This document shows, one piece after another, positions 42,815 to 51,872 of a stretch of DNA of 64,000 bases (its first letter is position 1; every line of letters begins with the position of its first letter). The DNA lies in NCBI RefSeq assembly GCF_052180255.1, contig NZ_CP197466.1, positions 4,030,001-4,094,000 of the forward strand. Reading direction: 5' to 3'. Under the pieces are notes generated by a model that worked only from the letters and a program-made list of their open reading frames with translations, ran no database searches and was not told the origin of the DNA. The translations under genes and the position numbers were made by a program. This stretch comes from Paenibacillus_AM sp052180255 (lineage in GTDB: Bacteria; Bacillota; Bacilli; Paenibacillales; NBRC-103111).

Positions 42815-43642
42815 TTACAAATGGGATTGAATAAAGTTTTCCAATGAAGCTGCCAAACGCTCTGGACACTGTTCCATCAGTACATGGCCACAGCCTTCAT
42901 AAACTTCAGTACGGATATGAGGCACTTGCTGCTTATACTGCTCAAATACGCGCTTGGGAATAAACCGATCTTTGGTGCCATGGATTAACAAGGTCGGGGC
43001 AGTGATCTGGTTCATTCGATTCGATAAGATACCTGTATCATCGTCAGCTAGTGTTTTGGCTATAATATCAGGCAGGTTAGGATGCGTATAGGGCTTCGTC
43101 CAATTTTCCATGAACGCAGGGGTCATATGGTCAAGAGGTAGTCCGAGCATTCTCGACATCACCTTAGGTTTCATCTGACTGCGCATTGCTTTACGGAACA
43201 TACCGCTCAGCCAACCTTTTGAAGCCAACCATTTGATCGGAGGGAGCACCCCTTTGCGGAACCCATCAGGGGCAATTAATGCCAAGCTCTTAATCTGATC
43301 CGGTGCCTCCAGAGCAACATGTGTTGCTATTTCCCCTCCAAGCGAATGACCAACTAGATGGACAGGCCCGCAATCAAGTGATTTCAACATGGATATAATG
43401 CGCAACGACTGCGCGCGTTTGGAATACAGCGCATCCTTTGGTTTATCACTGAAACCCGCACCTAATAAATCTGGACAATATACGCGATAAGAGGAAGACA
43501 TCTGTAGGGCTACATGCCGCCAGCAGTAATGATAGGCGGCTGTACCATGTAATAAAACGACAGGGGTTTGATTATGCGTGCCATAAACAGGAACATGCAA
43601 ATTGCCTTCTGGCACTGGTATGTTAAGTACAGATGTATCCAT
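42815..43642 (-). CDS. Alpha/beta hydrolase
   Basis: This is a 275-residue alpha/beta hydrolase fold protein. It has the oxyanion motif LLHGTAAYHYCW, nucleophile elbow GHSLGGE, Asp in IHGTKDRFIP and His in GCGHVLMEQCPE. A cap domain with several Met and Lys residues (about 130-200) separates core strands. Esterase, lactonase or peroxidase-like activity is possible, and no substrate can be assigned. Its ATG overlaps the stop codon of the upstream MerR-type gene (TAATG), so both are translated together, and the regulator probably responds to a compound handled by the hydrolase. Confidence 0.85.
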   Translation of the reverse strand: MDTSVLNIPVPEGNLHVPVYGTHNQTPVVLLHGTAAYHYCWRHVALQMSSSYRVYCPDLLGAGFSDKPKDALYSKRAQSLRIISMLKSLDCGPVHLVGHSLGGEIATHVALEAPDQIKSLALIAPDGFRKGVLPPIKWLASKGWLSGMFRKAMRSQMKPKVMSRMLGLPLDHMTPAFMENWTKPYTHPNLPDIIAKTLADDDTGILSNRMNQITAPTLLIHGTKDRFIPKRVFEQYKQQVPHIRTEVYEGCGHVLMEQCPERLAASLENFIQSHL

Positions 43643-44619
43643 TAGTCATCACCTCTGAAAGGAATTTGATCCGGATTGTCGATTAACCATTGAATGGTTT
43701 GTTTGATCATCTTTTGTGAATTGGCATAAGGCGCAAGAGACGGGTTAAGGATTAATAATAAATCCCACCATTCAATCAACCGATCGGAAGACATGGCATT
43801 CGAATGTTGGATAAATACTTGCAATTCCTTTAGCCCAAGCTGTGTGCCATCTTGCTGGAATAAGGATACATAATCAAGAGCTGCCAACTGCATATGTAGA
43901 CTACTTTCTATTTTCCCATCGTTCATTAAAGCAATGACTGTTTCTGTTATTTGTGTATATTTCAATTGCCACGGTGAAGCCTCGATATGTTGTTCTCGCA
44001 CGGCCTGCCAAAACGTCCCTAACATTCCCTTAATCTCTTGAGCAAAAGTCGCGTCACTCAACATCGCTTTCATTTTTGTCCACGCAGCAAGCTGTGACTC
44101 TGTTAAGATTTGCTGCTCAGGCACGAAACCAATATAAGAAGTGAGCATTTGCTCATTCCAATCTTCTGGCAGTTCTGGCTCAATGAAAGCATCGTGCATT
44201 TTGGCTGCTATAAAGTCCTGCCGCTGCTTCGTACTCTTATTGATAATTTCTGCAACATCATGGAGATAGTTCAATTGTGTTTCTGGATTGTCTTGTTTAC
44301 TTGCCTGATGCAGAATATCTTTTATCTTTCCAAGATGATCTAATTGATGTTGGATGGCATCGATCTGCCATTTTATTGAAGAAGAGACGGGAATTTCATT
44401 GTGCAGCATCTGTTTGATGTCATTTACTTTGAATCCCAGGTACCGCAAAAACAAAATAAGCTCCAGCTGCCAAATATCTTCCTGATCATAGTATCGATAA
44501 CCTACTGAACTAACATGAGAAGCAGGTAATAGGTTGATATCATCATAGTATCGGATAGTTTTTATCGTGGCTCCTGTTAGCTTCGACACTTCTCCGATTG
44601 CATAGTATTTTTCCGTCAT
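43642..44619 (-). CDS. MerR-family transcriptional regulator with long effector domain
   Basis: This is a 325-residue regulator. The N-terminal winged helix reads YAIGEVSKLTGATIKTIRYYD followed by GYRYYDQEDIWQL. A dimerisation coiled coil (about 80-125) and an alpha-helical C-terminal domain of about 190 residues follow. The latter resembles the effector region of TipAS/Mta-like drug-sensing members but is longer. ATG 44619 has GGAGGAG upstream. The gene's own promoter has a 19-bp spacer with a dyad (44647-44677), the hallmark of MerR-activated promoters, so it is probably autoregulated. Confidence 0.9.
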   Translation of the reverse strand: MTEKYYAIGEVSKLTGATIKTIRYYDDINLLPASHVSSVGYRYYDQEDIWQLELILFLRYLGFKVNDIKQMLHNEIPVSSSIKWQIDAIQHQLDHLGKIKDILHQASKQDNPETQLNYLHDVAEIINKSTKQRQDFIAAKMHDAFIEPELPEDWNEQMLTSYIGFVPEQQILTESQLAAWTKMKAMLSDATFAQEIKGMLGTFWQAVREQHIEASPWQLKYTQITETVIALMNDGKIESSLHMQLAALDYVSLFQQDGTQLGLKELQVFIQHSNAMSSDRLIEWWDLLLILNPSLAPYANSQKMIKQTIQWLIDNPDQIPFRGDD

Positions 44620-44646
44620 TATTCTCACTCTCCTCCTTCTATTCAT

Positions 44647-44677
44647 AGTATAAAGTCTCCCGTTAGAGGAGAGTCAA
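44647..44677 (-). promoter_or_regulatory. MerR-type promoter with 19-bp spacer and dyad
   Basis: On the minus strand, TTGACT (44677-44672) and TATACT (44652-44647) are separated by 19 nt instead of 17. The spacer contains TCTCC-N7-GGAGA. MerR regulators twist such over-long spacers to activate transcription. Confidence 0.85.
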
Positions 44678-44769
44678 CCACCCTCGTAAAAGCTTATAGC
44701 CCAGATGTTCCGTTTCCGTGTATAATTAATTTGCCAATATATAACAAACAAAGGATAGGGAGAGGTTCG

Positions 44770-45444
44770 ATGAAAAAGAGTTGGAAAGTGCTCACCGGAG
44801 TATGTGCAGCCTTCATGATTGTAACGGGTTCTGTTGCAGCTGCAACATCCTTACCACGGATTTTTGTCAATAACAATGAATATGCCAGCAGTTATTTCCA
44901 TTTAAACATGGTGAACGACAAGGCAATGGTATCCTTGCGATCCATAGTGGAGCATCTTCAAGGAAAAGTGACGTATACGGACGACACGATCCACGTGGAA
45001 ATGCCCGAAGCATCCAAGCTAGCTAATCAAGTTCACAGTTTGGAACGAGGATTAGAGGCAGAGTCACCTGAAGATGCGGTTCAAACCTGGATTCGTGGCG
45101 TTCAAAGACGTGGCGGTGCGACGCAGTATGCTGTTCTATCACCAGCTCTTCGCGAAGCAACTAAAAAAGATTTCGAAGATTCCTACTGGGTAACTGGCGG
45201 CTCCAGTCCGCATATGGGGAAAGTCGCTAAGTTGAATTCCAAGGAAATCTCCCCCGATCAAGTTCAAATCTCATTCGATTACCCGCTCATTGCAAGCGGA
45301 CAATCCTTTGATACAGGTAGTGCAGTCATCACGGTAGATAAAATTAAACGGGAATCATTCGATTATTGGGCCATTTCAAAAATTGCTTTAAAGAACCCTA
45401 ATGATACAGGACTTATGATTGGGGCAGTTGAACTGAATAAATAA
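44770..45444 (+). CDS. Secreted stalk-domain protein
   Basis: This 224-residue precursor has a signal peptide (MKKSWKVLTGVCAAFMIVTG, cleavage near VAAATS). Residues about 30-85 look like a shortened copper amine oxidase N-like domain (RIFVNNNEYASS, AMVSLRSIVEHLQGKVTYTDDTIHVEM). The rest is an alpha+beta domain with RGVQRRGGATQYAVLSPALR, similar to extracellular domains that follow such stalks. The ATG at 44770 with GGAGAGG ahead is preferred to an upstream ATG at 44731 that lacks a signal peptide context. It is divergent from the MerR gene. Confidence 0.78.
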   Translation: MKKSWKVLTGVCAAFMIVTGSVAAATSLPRIFVNNNEYASSYFHLNMVNDKAMVSLRSIVEHLQGKVTYTDDTIHVEMPEASKLANQVHSLERGLEAESPEDAVQTWIRGVQRRGGATQYAVLSPALREATKKDFEDSYWVTGGSSPHMGKVAKLNSKEISPDQVQISFDYPLIASGQSFDTGSAVITVDKIKRESFDYWAISKIALKNPNDTGLMIGAVELNK

Positions 45445-45446
45445 CT

Positions 45447-45490
45447 AAAGAGCCCCCAACTCCGCATCAATTGCGGATTGGAGGCTCTTT
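45447..45490. terminator. Terminator between stalk-domain gene and transketolase
   Basis: AAAGAGCC (45447-45454) pairs with GGCTCTTT (45483-45490), with an inner CCAA/TTGG and TCCGC/GCGGA stem. It works for the convergent genes on both sides. Confidence 0.88.
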
Positions 45491-45519
45491 CCTATTTTCC
45501 GGATAATAGCTATAAGTTC

Positions 45520-47502
45520 TTAAACCAAAGCTTTCACTTTGCTTACTACATTCTCAACAGTAAAGCCATATTGTTTAAGCAGCACGCCTGCTGGAGCAGA
45601 TGCGCCGAATGTGTCGATACCAAGCACGTCGCCGTCTAGGCCAACGTATTTGTGCCAGCCGAGTGTTGCACCCATCTCGATTGCAAGGCGAGCACGGCAT
45701 GCGCGTGGAAGAACGGACTCTTTGTACGCTGCTGGTTGCGCGTCGAACAATTCTTGAGATGGCATACTGATGACACGAGCATCGATACCAACAGCTAGAA
45801 GTGCTTCTTGTGCTTTCATCGCCAAGTTCACTTCAGAACCTGTTGCGATGAGGATCGCGTCTAGGCGTTCTTTTTCAGCACCGATGATATATGCACCTTT
45901 CTCTACAAGCTCAAGGGAGGAAGTAGCCATCACATCAAGCGGTTGACGAGTCAGTATGATCGATGTTGGCGTCTTGCTAGAAGATACAGCGAGCTTCCAA
46001 GCACCTTGTGTTTCACGTGCGTCTGCAGGACGGATCACGTTCATGTTCGGAAGTGCGCGCAGTGCAGCCAATTGCTCAATTGGCTCATGCGTAGGACCAT
46101 CTTCACCAACTGCGATACTATCGTGTGTTAACACGTAAGTTACAGGCACGCTCATCAAAGAGGATAGGCGCATTGCTGCTTTCAAATAGTCGCTGAATAC
46201 GAAGAACGTACTGCCGAATACGCGAAGACCTTTATGCACGGCCATACCATTCAAAATCGCAGCCATCGCGAATTCACGCACACCATATTGAATGTTACGG
46301 TTCGCTGGCTCAGCAGGTGTTAGCAAGCCTTCGCCTTTGATCATCGTCATGTTGGAATGAGCAAGGTCAGCAGAACCGCCCAAGAAGTAGTTCAAGTTCT
46401 TCGCAATTGCATTAATCGCATCTTGGCTGGAGTTACGTGTAGCTTGTTGGTAACCTGCTTCATGTGTCGGCAAGTCAGCAAATGTATCAGCAGGAAGTTC
46501 AGAACGAACTGCCATCATAAGCTCGTTGTAGAGCGCTGGGTGTGCAGCTTCGTATTGTGCCATAAGCGCATCCCATGCTGCCATTGCTGCCTGTCCACGA
46601 TCAGCGACTGTTTCTTTGTAGTGTGCATATACTTCTTGTGGAATCTCGAACGGTTCGTGTGTCCAGTTGTATGCAGCTTTCGTAAGTTTGGCCTCATCTG
46701 CGCCAAGTGGTGCACCGTGAACTGCATTCGTACCTGCTTTACCAGGGGAACCGTGGCCGATTACTGTCTTCACCTCGATCAAAGTTGGACGCGCTGTATC
46801 GCGTTTTGCTTCTTCAATCGCTGCGTTTACAGCAGCTACATCCGTACCATCCTCAACGAGGATCGTCTGCCAACCGTATGCATCAAAGCGTTGACGTGTA
46901 TTTTCCGTGTATGCCTCAGATAGATTTCCATCTAGACAGATGTCATTGGAATCGTACATCATGATCAATTTGCCTAACTTTTGGTGACCTGCAAAGGAAC
47001 ACGCTTCAGCCGATACACCTTCCATGAGATCGCCATCACCACAGATCGCGTACGTGTAATGATCCACAACAGCTAGACCGTCACGGTTATATTTTGCAGC
47101 CAAATGCTTCTCAGCAAGTGCCATACCTACTGCCATCGCAACCCCTTGTCCAAGTGGACCTGTCGTCGCATCTACACCTGCTGTGTGACCAAACTCAGGG
47201 TGACCTGGTGTTTTAGATCCATCTTGACGGAATTCCTTGATGTCTCCGATGGAAAGATCGAAGCCAGTTAGGTGAAGAAGTCCATATAGAAGCATAGAAC
47301 CATGACCTGCAGATAATACAAAACGGTCACGGTTGAACCATTCTGGTGTTTGTGGATTAACTTGCAAATGCTTCGTCCAAAGCGTGTACGCCATCGGCGC
47401 AGCGCCCATCACAATACCCGGGTGACCGGATTTAGATTTTTCAATTGCATCAATACCAAGCGTACGAATGCTATTAATAGATTGTGTCATAATGGAGTTC
47501 AT
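45520..47502 (-). CDS. tkt: Transketolase
   Basis: Transketolase is a TPP-dependent enzyme of the pentose phosphate pathway that moves two-carbon units between ketoses and aldoses. The 660-residue length and all motifs are standard: SGHPGIVMGAAP, GHPEFGHTAGVDATTGPLGQG, the TPP motif ICGDGDLMEGVSAEA, the PYR-domain motif EFAMAAILNGMAVHKG, and HDSIAVGEDGPTHEPIEQ. GGCAGGG precedes the ATG. The gene lies 58 bp downstream of a LacI-type regulator gene on the same strand, so the two may be co-transcribed, an uncommon arrangement for a housekeeping enzyme. Confidence 0.97.
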   Translation of the reverse strand: MNSIMTQSINSIRTLGIDAIEKSKSGHPGIVMGAAPMAYTLWTKHLQVNPQTPEWFNRDRFVLSAGHGSMLLYGLLHLTGFDLSIGDIKEFRQDGSKTPGHPEFGHTAGVDATTGPLGQGVAMAVGMALAEKHLAAKYNRDGLAVVDHYTYAICGDGDLMEGVSAEACSFAGHQKLGKLIMMYDSNDICLDGNLSEAYTENTRQRFDAYGWQTILVEDGTDVAAVNAAIEEAKRDTARPTLIEVKTVIGHGSPGKAGTNAVHGAPLGADEAKLTKAAYNWTHEPFEIPQEVYAHYKETVADRGQAAMAAWDALMAQYEAAHPALYNELMMAVRSELPADTFADLPTHEAGYQQATRNSSQDAINAIAKNLNYFLGGSADLAHSNMTMIKGEGLLTPAEPANRNIQYGVREFAMAAILNGMAVHKGLRVFGSTFFVFSDYLKAAMRLSSLMSVPVTYVLTHDSIAVGEDGPTHEPIEQLAALRALPNMNVIRPADARETQGAWKLAVSSSKTPTSIILTRQPLDVMATSSLELVEKGAYIIGAEKERLDAILIATGSEVNLAMKAQEALLAVGIDARVISMPSQELFDAQPAAYKESVLPRACRARLAIEMGATLGWHKYVGLDGDVLGIDTFGASAPAGVLLKQYGFTVENVVSKVKALV

Positions 47503-47560
47503 AAAATTCCCTGCCTTTCGAATGTTAAAATGTATCTCTCCATACTAGCACCTACCCTTA

Positions 47561-48571
47561 CTATAATCGAGGGCTTGCTGTGCTGTTACGGATGATGAGT
47601 TCTACATCTAACACCTCCGTGCTTTGCACGAAAGTATTATTTTGCAATACATATATGAAGTTCGCTGCTGCCCGTCGCCCTATTTCATAAATGGGTTGTC
47701 TAATGGTTGTTAGTTTCGGAGACAGGTAGTGCGCGAACGAGATATCGTCAAAACCTACGACAGACACATCCTCTGGTATGCGTTTGCCAAGTTGAATTGC
47801 AGCTTCATATACCCCTATGGCCGTCAGATCATTTGTGGCAAATATCGCCGTTACATTCTGTTCAGCCATCAGCCCAAGTGCAGCTTGGCATCCGCCTTCT
47901 ATCGTTAAATCCGCTGAGACGACAAGCTTCTCATCGTATAAGACGCCATGCGCTTTGAGTGCATCTTGGTAACCTCGCAGTCGCTCATTGATATTGCAAA
48001 GACCCTTGCTCTCCGCAATACATCCGATCTTTCGATGACCCAATTGAAGCAGATGCTGCGTAGCCAAGTAGCCACCTTTCCAATCGTCGACAACAATGCC
48101 GTTGTACTGCAGCTGCGAATCATGACGATCGAGAATGACAAAGGCGATGCCCTGTTCTTTGAGATACGTATAATAGTCCTGCGTGACCGTGTTCGTAGAG
48201 GAAATAATAACCCCTTCGACAAATCGTTCTTTAAGCACGTTGATGTACATCTTTTCTTTGTGTATATCGTTATACGAATTGCACAAAAATACGTTGTAAT
48301 TGTGCTCACTTAGGCCATCTTCTACACCCTTGGTAATTTCAGCGAAAAATGGATTTGTGATATTTGGAACAAGCAGACCGATCGTTCTAGTCTTATTTGT
48401 TATCAATCCCCTCGCGAGTGCATTCGGGCGATAATTATGTTCCGCAATGATGGATCTAACACGTTTGATCGTGTCTTCACCAATGTTGTGGCACTTGTTA
48501 TTCATAATCAAAGATACTGTCGTAATCGAAACATTCGCTTTCTTCGCAATATCTTTAATGGTGATGCTCAC
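47561..48571 (-). CDS. LacI-family transcriptional regulator
   Basis: This 336-residue regulator has a helix-turn-helix TIKDIAKKANVSITTVSLIMN and hinge YRPNALARGLITNKT, followed by a periplasmic-binding-protein-like effector domain (IGLLVPNITNPFFAEIT, GVIISST, IFATNDLTAIGV, VVGFDDISFAHYLSP). The effector is probably a sugar or sugar phosphate. The start is GTG with AGGAAG 7 nt upstream. An 18-bp perfect palindrome 15 bp before the start is the likely operator, giving negative autoregulation and possibly control of the downstream transketolase gene. Confidence 0.93.
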   Translation of the reverse strand: MSITIKDIAKKANVSITTVSLIMNNKCHNIGEDTIKRVRSIIAEHNYRPNALARGLITNKTRTIGLLVPNITNPFFAEITKGVEDGLSEHNYNVFLCNSYNDIHKEKMYINVLKERFVEGVIISSTNTVTQDYYTYLKEQGIAFVILDRHDSQLQYNGIVVDDWKGGYLATQHLLQLGHRKIGCIAESKGLCNINERLRGYQDALKAHGVLYDEKLVVSADLTIEGGCQAALGLMAEQNVTAIFATNDLTAIGVYEAAIQLGKRIPEDVSVVGFDDISFAHYLSPKLTTIRQPIYEIGRRAAANFIYVLQNNTFVQSTEVLDVELIIRNSTASPRL

Positions 48572-48585
48572 ATACTCACTTCCTG

Positions 48586-48603
48586 TAGTAAAACGTTTTA
48601 CTA
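48586..48603. promoter_or_regulatory. LacI-type operator
   Basis: TAGTAAAACGTTTTACTA is a perfect 18-bp palindrome with a central CG, the typical form of LacI-family operators. It lies between the promoter at 48676-48705 and the regulator start codon. Confidence 0.88.
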
Positions 48604-48675
48604 ATTCTTAAAAAAAAATCACAAATCGCTTTCTTCAAAGGAATTGTGTTCAATGTGCTTGGTTGGCACACTCTC

Positions 48676-48705
48676 ATTATAAATACTTTTACGATGCAAA
48701 ATCAA
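48676..48705 (-). promoter_or_regulatory. Sigma-A-type promoter of the LacI-type gene
   Basis: On the minus strand, TTGATT (48705-48700) and TATAAT (48681-48676) are separated by 18 nt. The operator at 48586-48603 lies about 70 bp downstream of the expected start site, so repression would act as a roadblock or by a further undetected site. Confidence 0.6.
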
Positions 48706-48829
48706 CATTTGTCCATGCTTCGTGCTCGCTTTTGTGGGACGTCTCCGCCATTTTATCACAAAATGAAATAAAATAAATAAAAGTAAAAAAGGAAATTTAT
48801 GTTATTTATTGAATTAATGGCTACTCCAT

Positions 48830-49579
48830 TTACCTTTTATTCCATCCTTGCTGTTCCAAGTAAGATTTCATGTACATTCTAGATTGCTTGTTGAGCATAT
48901 TCGCCATCTGGCTTGTCCACGTATCTTGACGTTTACCGCCTGTACGCTCTCCATAATAGGCTTTAATTGTGTTGTTATACTGTATGAGCTGATCCTTTGT
49001 CCGATTCTCATCCTGCTCGTATTCTTCTTCATGATACACATGCGCTAGCGGCAGACGAGGTTTTTGACTCGATTCTTGCAGCGGATAGCCGATTGTAATT
49101 GCAAAAAGCGGAATAACGCGCGAAGGCGTCTTCAGCACTTGGGCCACTTCGTCCAACTTGTTACGCAAGCCGCCGATGTAGCAAATGCCAAGCCCCATCG
49201 ACTCTGCAGCAATAACTGCATTCTGCGCAGCCAATGTTGCATCAATTAACCCAACCATAAATTTCTCCGTACTCTCAAGTGCAGGTGTGACGTCGATTTC
49301 TTCCATCTGACCGATCAACTCATGACGGTGTAAATCAGCACAGAACACAAGCAAGTGACCGTTATGCTCCACATACGTCTGATTCCCGCACAATTCTGCA
49401 AGCCGCTTCTTCTTCTCAGGGTCCTTGATCCCAATTATGGAGTAGGCTTGGATAAAGCTTGATGTGGAAGCTGCCTGAGCCGCTTGCACAATGGTATGAA
49501 TTTGTTCATCCGTTAATGGGCGATCCTCATATTGACGAATCGAGCGGTGATTTAGAATTGTTTCAATGACAGTGTTCAT
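48830..49579 (-). CDS. nfrA1: NADPH-dependent FMN oxidoreductase / nitroreductase NfrA1
   Basis: This is a 249-residue flavoprotein of the Frp/NfrA group. The N-terminus MNTVIETILNHRSIRQYEDR, AAQAASTSSFIQAYSIIG, AAESMGLGICYIGGLRN and the C-terminal helices with YGERTGGKRQDTW agree closely with B. subtilis NfrA1 as I recall it, including exact length. The enzyme reduces FMN and nitroaromatics and helps detoxify reactive species. ATG 49579 has AAGGAGG at 8-nt spacing. An ATG two codons upstream lies too close to that site. It is monocistronic. Confidence 0.92.
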   Translation of the reverse strand: MNTVIETILNHRSIRQYEDRPLTDEQIHTIVQAAQAASTSSFIQAYSIIGIKDPEKKKRLAELCGNQTYVEHNGHLLVFCADLHRHELIGQMEEIDVTPALESTEKFMVGLIDATLAAQNAVIAAESMGLGICYIGGLRNKLDEVAQVLKTPSRVIPLFAITIGYPLQESSQKPRLPLAHVYHEEEYEQDENRTKDQLIQYNNTIKAYYGERTGGKRQDTWTSQMANMLNKQSRMYMKSYLEQQGWNKR

Positions 49580-49633
49580 CTGCATGTCCTCCTTGGATGC
49601 CTTATTTTTGTAAAATTATGTAATTATCACACA

Positions 49634-50290
49634 TTATAATACATCACCCATCTCTGTAGGCAAGTGGACAATCTCGATGACCTCTCCATCCGGGGTTACT
49701 TTAAGCGCACTCAATCCATTCGGCTTGTATGCACCTGTATCAATGTTCCACGCATGTGCACTTCTATCATACTCTGGTTTGCCCGATGGACATGGCGTAT
49801 GCCCAATAATCTGCAGCTTCCCGATGTGCTTAAGCGGTGAACGATTCCACAACACACTTACCGGACTATCTTCTTCAAAAGGATCATTAGCCGCTATTGA
49901 AATACCCGCATGACTAACGAAAATGTGTTCATTCTCCCAACGAAGCGGAAGCCCTTCGATCCAATTCGTAACATCGGATAGTTCCATATTCGCCTTCTGA
50001 AGCTGCTCTAATGTGACCTGACCACACTGTCTAAGCCAATTATGATTCGGCCCATGAAAGATGTGTTCCATCAGTTCAAATTCATGATTTCCTTTTAAAA
50101 AGACAGCCTTCTCGCCATAAAGCTCCTTCAGCTCTCTCGCATAGTGAAGCGTCTCAGGTGTGAAATTCCCCCGATCAATCAAATCCCCCAGCTGCACTAG
50201 GATTTCCTGCTCAGGATTCCAATTGTCCTCTACAAGCTTACGAAACGTATGATAACAGCCATGAACATCTCCCACTACCAATAGATTCAT
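49634..50290 (-). CDS. Metallophosphoesterase (PPP-type serine/threonine phosphatase-like)
   Basis: This 218-residue calcineurin-like phosphoesterase has all metal-site motifs: GDVHGC, GDLIDRG, GNHEFEL, VSHAG and GHTPCPSG, ending NIDTGAY. Small bacterial members of this group dephosphorylate proteins or hydrolyse dinucleoside tetraphosphates (PrpE/ApaH-like). AGAGG lies before the ATG. The EcsC-like gene ends only 6 bp upstream, so the two form an operon. Confidence 0.9.
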   Translation of the reverse strand: MNLLVVGDVHGCYHTFRKLVEDNWNPEQEILVQLGDLIDRGNFTPETLHYARELKELYGEKAVFLKGNHEFELMEHIFHGPNHNWLRQCGQVTLEQLQKANMELSDVTNWIEGLPLRWENEHIFVSHAGISIAANDPFEEDSPVSVLWNRSPLKHIGKLQIIGHTPCPSGKPEYDRSAHAWNIDTGAYKPNGLSALKVTPDGEVIEIVHLPTEMGDVL

Positions 50291-50296
50291 CTCGTC

Positions 50297-51136
50297 CTAC
50301 CTCTCATCTTCCCGTAACAACTCCATAATTCTCCGTTTGCGGTACAGCATCCTGCCTGTCTCGGCAACGTCTTCCACAGTCGATTTATTTAAAAATGCGC
50401 CAAACACCATCCCTACAACGGGAACCATCTGGAACAGTTTCTTCCATCCGAAATTATCAATATAAAGAACCACCGTCTCCCGCCAGCCTTGAATTTGCGA
50501 AGCAATTTGCTTTTGCTTCACTTCATCCCCAAAGGATGTCAGATCATCCAAAATCGCTTTTTTCCCCACAATATCGGAAGAAGAGAATTGCAAACATTTG
50601 ACGATAAAAATACGCTCAGCAGGATCATTCGGGTCATACCCATAACAGATCGCTATCTCTTGCAGCACTTTCAGCGAAATACTGAGCACTGCGGGAATAT
50701 CTATCGCAAGTGTGAAAATGCCGCCGAAGCCTGTCGTTGCACCTTGCATAAATGCCATATTCGTGCGCGATTTCCGCAAATCATCCGCTACAGCGTCCAT
50801 AACAACAAGCGACAATGAATGGTTATCTCCCTCTTTATCGGTACCTGATTTTGCAGCATACTCCGCAGCTTTAGCGTCCAGCTTTTGGATAATATCCTTC
50901 TCGCTGATCAAATATTGCCCGCCCGTCTGGACATAACCGCCTACTTCATCAATAATTTGCCCAATCTTATCCTGCATAAATTTCGGTGTTAACCGATCCA
51001 ATATGGCAAATGGCAATCGCCCTAACTTCTCCCAGAACCAAAGGGAACGCTGATCTTTCTCCCATGCTTCAATTTCCGCTAATGCTTTCATCCATTCTTC
51101 TTTCTTGTCCTTTTGATTCAAAACATGATTATTCAT
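50297..51136 (-). CDS. EcsC family protein
   Basis: This 279-residue protein carries the EcsC domain: WFWEKLGRLPFAILDRLTP, TGFGGIFTLAIDIPAVLSISL with a hydrophobic hairpin, AICYGYDPNDPAERIFIV, and IPFVGAFLNK-like text (VPVVGMVFGAFLNKSTVEDV). EcsC is the third protein of the ecs locus in Bacillus, and its biochemical role is unknown. The protein is probably peripheral to the membrane. It is followed after 6 bp by the phosphoesterase gene. Confidence 0.87.
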   Translation of the reverse strand: MNNHVLNQKDKKEEWMKALAEIEAWEKDQRSLWFWEKLGRLPFAILDRLTPKFMQDKIGQIIDEVGGYVQTGGQYLISEKDIIQKLDAKAAEYAAKSGTDKEGDNHSLSLVVMDAVADDLRKSRTNMAFMQGATTGFGGIFTLAIDIPAVLSISLKVLQEIAICYGYDPNDPAERIFIVKCLQFSSSDIVGKKAILDDLTSFGDEVKQKQIASQIQGWRETVVLYIDNFGWKKLFQMVPVVGMVFGAFLNKSTVEDVAETGRMLYRKRRIMELLREDER

Positions 51137-51329
51137 CGGATTATACCTACCCTCATTTACATTACAAGCATTTCTCTATATGATACGAAGCAGTCCCTCT
51201 TTGGTAGCGAGATTAGAAGATTAGAAGATGAGCAAACAAATTTAAGTTGCCTGTTTTTTTATGTATACATTTATTTCATAATTTCCTAGAATGGAAATAT
51301 TGCTTTATTTGCACAGGAGGGTCCTCAAC

Positions 51330-51872
51330 ATGAAATCTGAAAGCATAACAAAACATTTTTACACATTAAATCAGCAAAGATGTAAATACTTGCCCAAAAT
51401 ACAATCATTGTCACAGGAGGAACTATGGCATCGAAATGAAGATGGAAAATGGTCGATCGGAGAGCATTTATATCACCTCTATTTAATTTTAAGAATGCTT
51501 AGAAGGGCAACTAGATTTTCTTTCGTACTTACTCCATATGCAAAATTAAAAAGAAATAAGCCATTTGCAACTGAAATAAATGACATTTATGCAGAATATA
51601 AAAACAAGAAAGGACGCGGAATGAGAGCCCCTAGAATGTTAGTACCACCAAAAAGGATACGCTATTCTTTGGATGCGAAAGCATTAGAACAATTACTATT
51701 GAACGAAACAAATGCAATGGAAGATTTGGTTCAAAATATGGAAGAAGATATTGCTGGGCACATTGTATTTTTAGATCCACTTGCCAATTATCCGAACCTC
51801 ATTCAATCCATTCAGTTACTTGCTATACATGAGAATCATCATTTCACCATTATTGAAAATAGGTCAAAATAA
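51330..51872 (+). CDS. DinB-superfamily protein
   Basis: This is a 180-residue four-helix-bundle protein. The opening helix contains RCKYLPKIQSLSQEELWHR, followed by DGKWSIGEHLYHLYLI, and near the end HENHHF. Histidines in GEHLYHL and HENHH are the expected metal ligands of the DinB/YfiT fold. Some members are thiol-S-transferases using bacillithiol, and others are uncharacterised. AGGAGG precedes ATG 51330. Its last 34 bp overlap, on the opposite strand, the end of the histidine kinase gene. Confidence 0.82.
   Translation: MKSESITKHFYTLNQQRCKYLPKIQSLSQEELWHRNEDGKWSIGEHLYHLYLILRMLRRATRFSFVLTPYAKLKRNKPFATEINDIYAEYKNKKGRGMRAPRMLVPPKRIRYSLDAKALEQLLLNETNAMEDLVQNMEEDIAGHIVFLDPLANYPNLIQSIQLLAIHENHHFTIIENRSK

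Noticed and set aside
46357..46923. 188-codon open frame antisense to transketolase
   Set aside because: It is Cys- and Arg-rich, with no ribosome site, and entirely within the transketolase gene.
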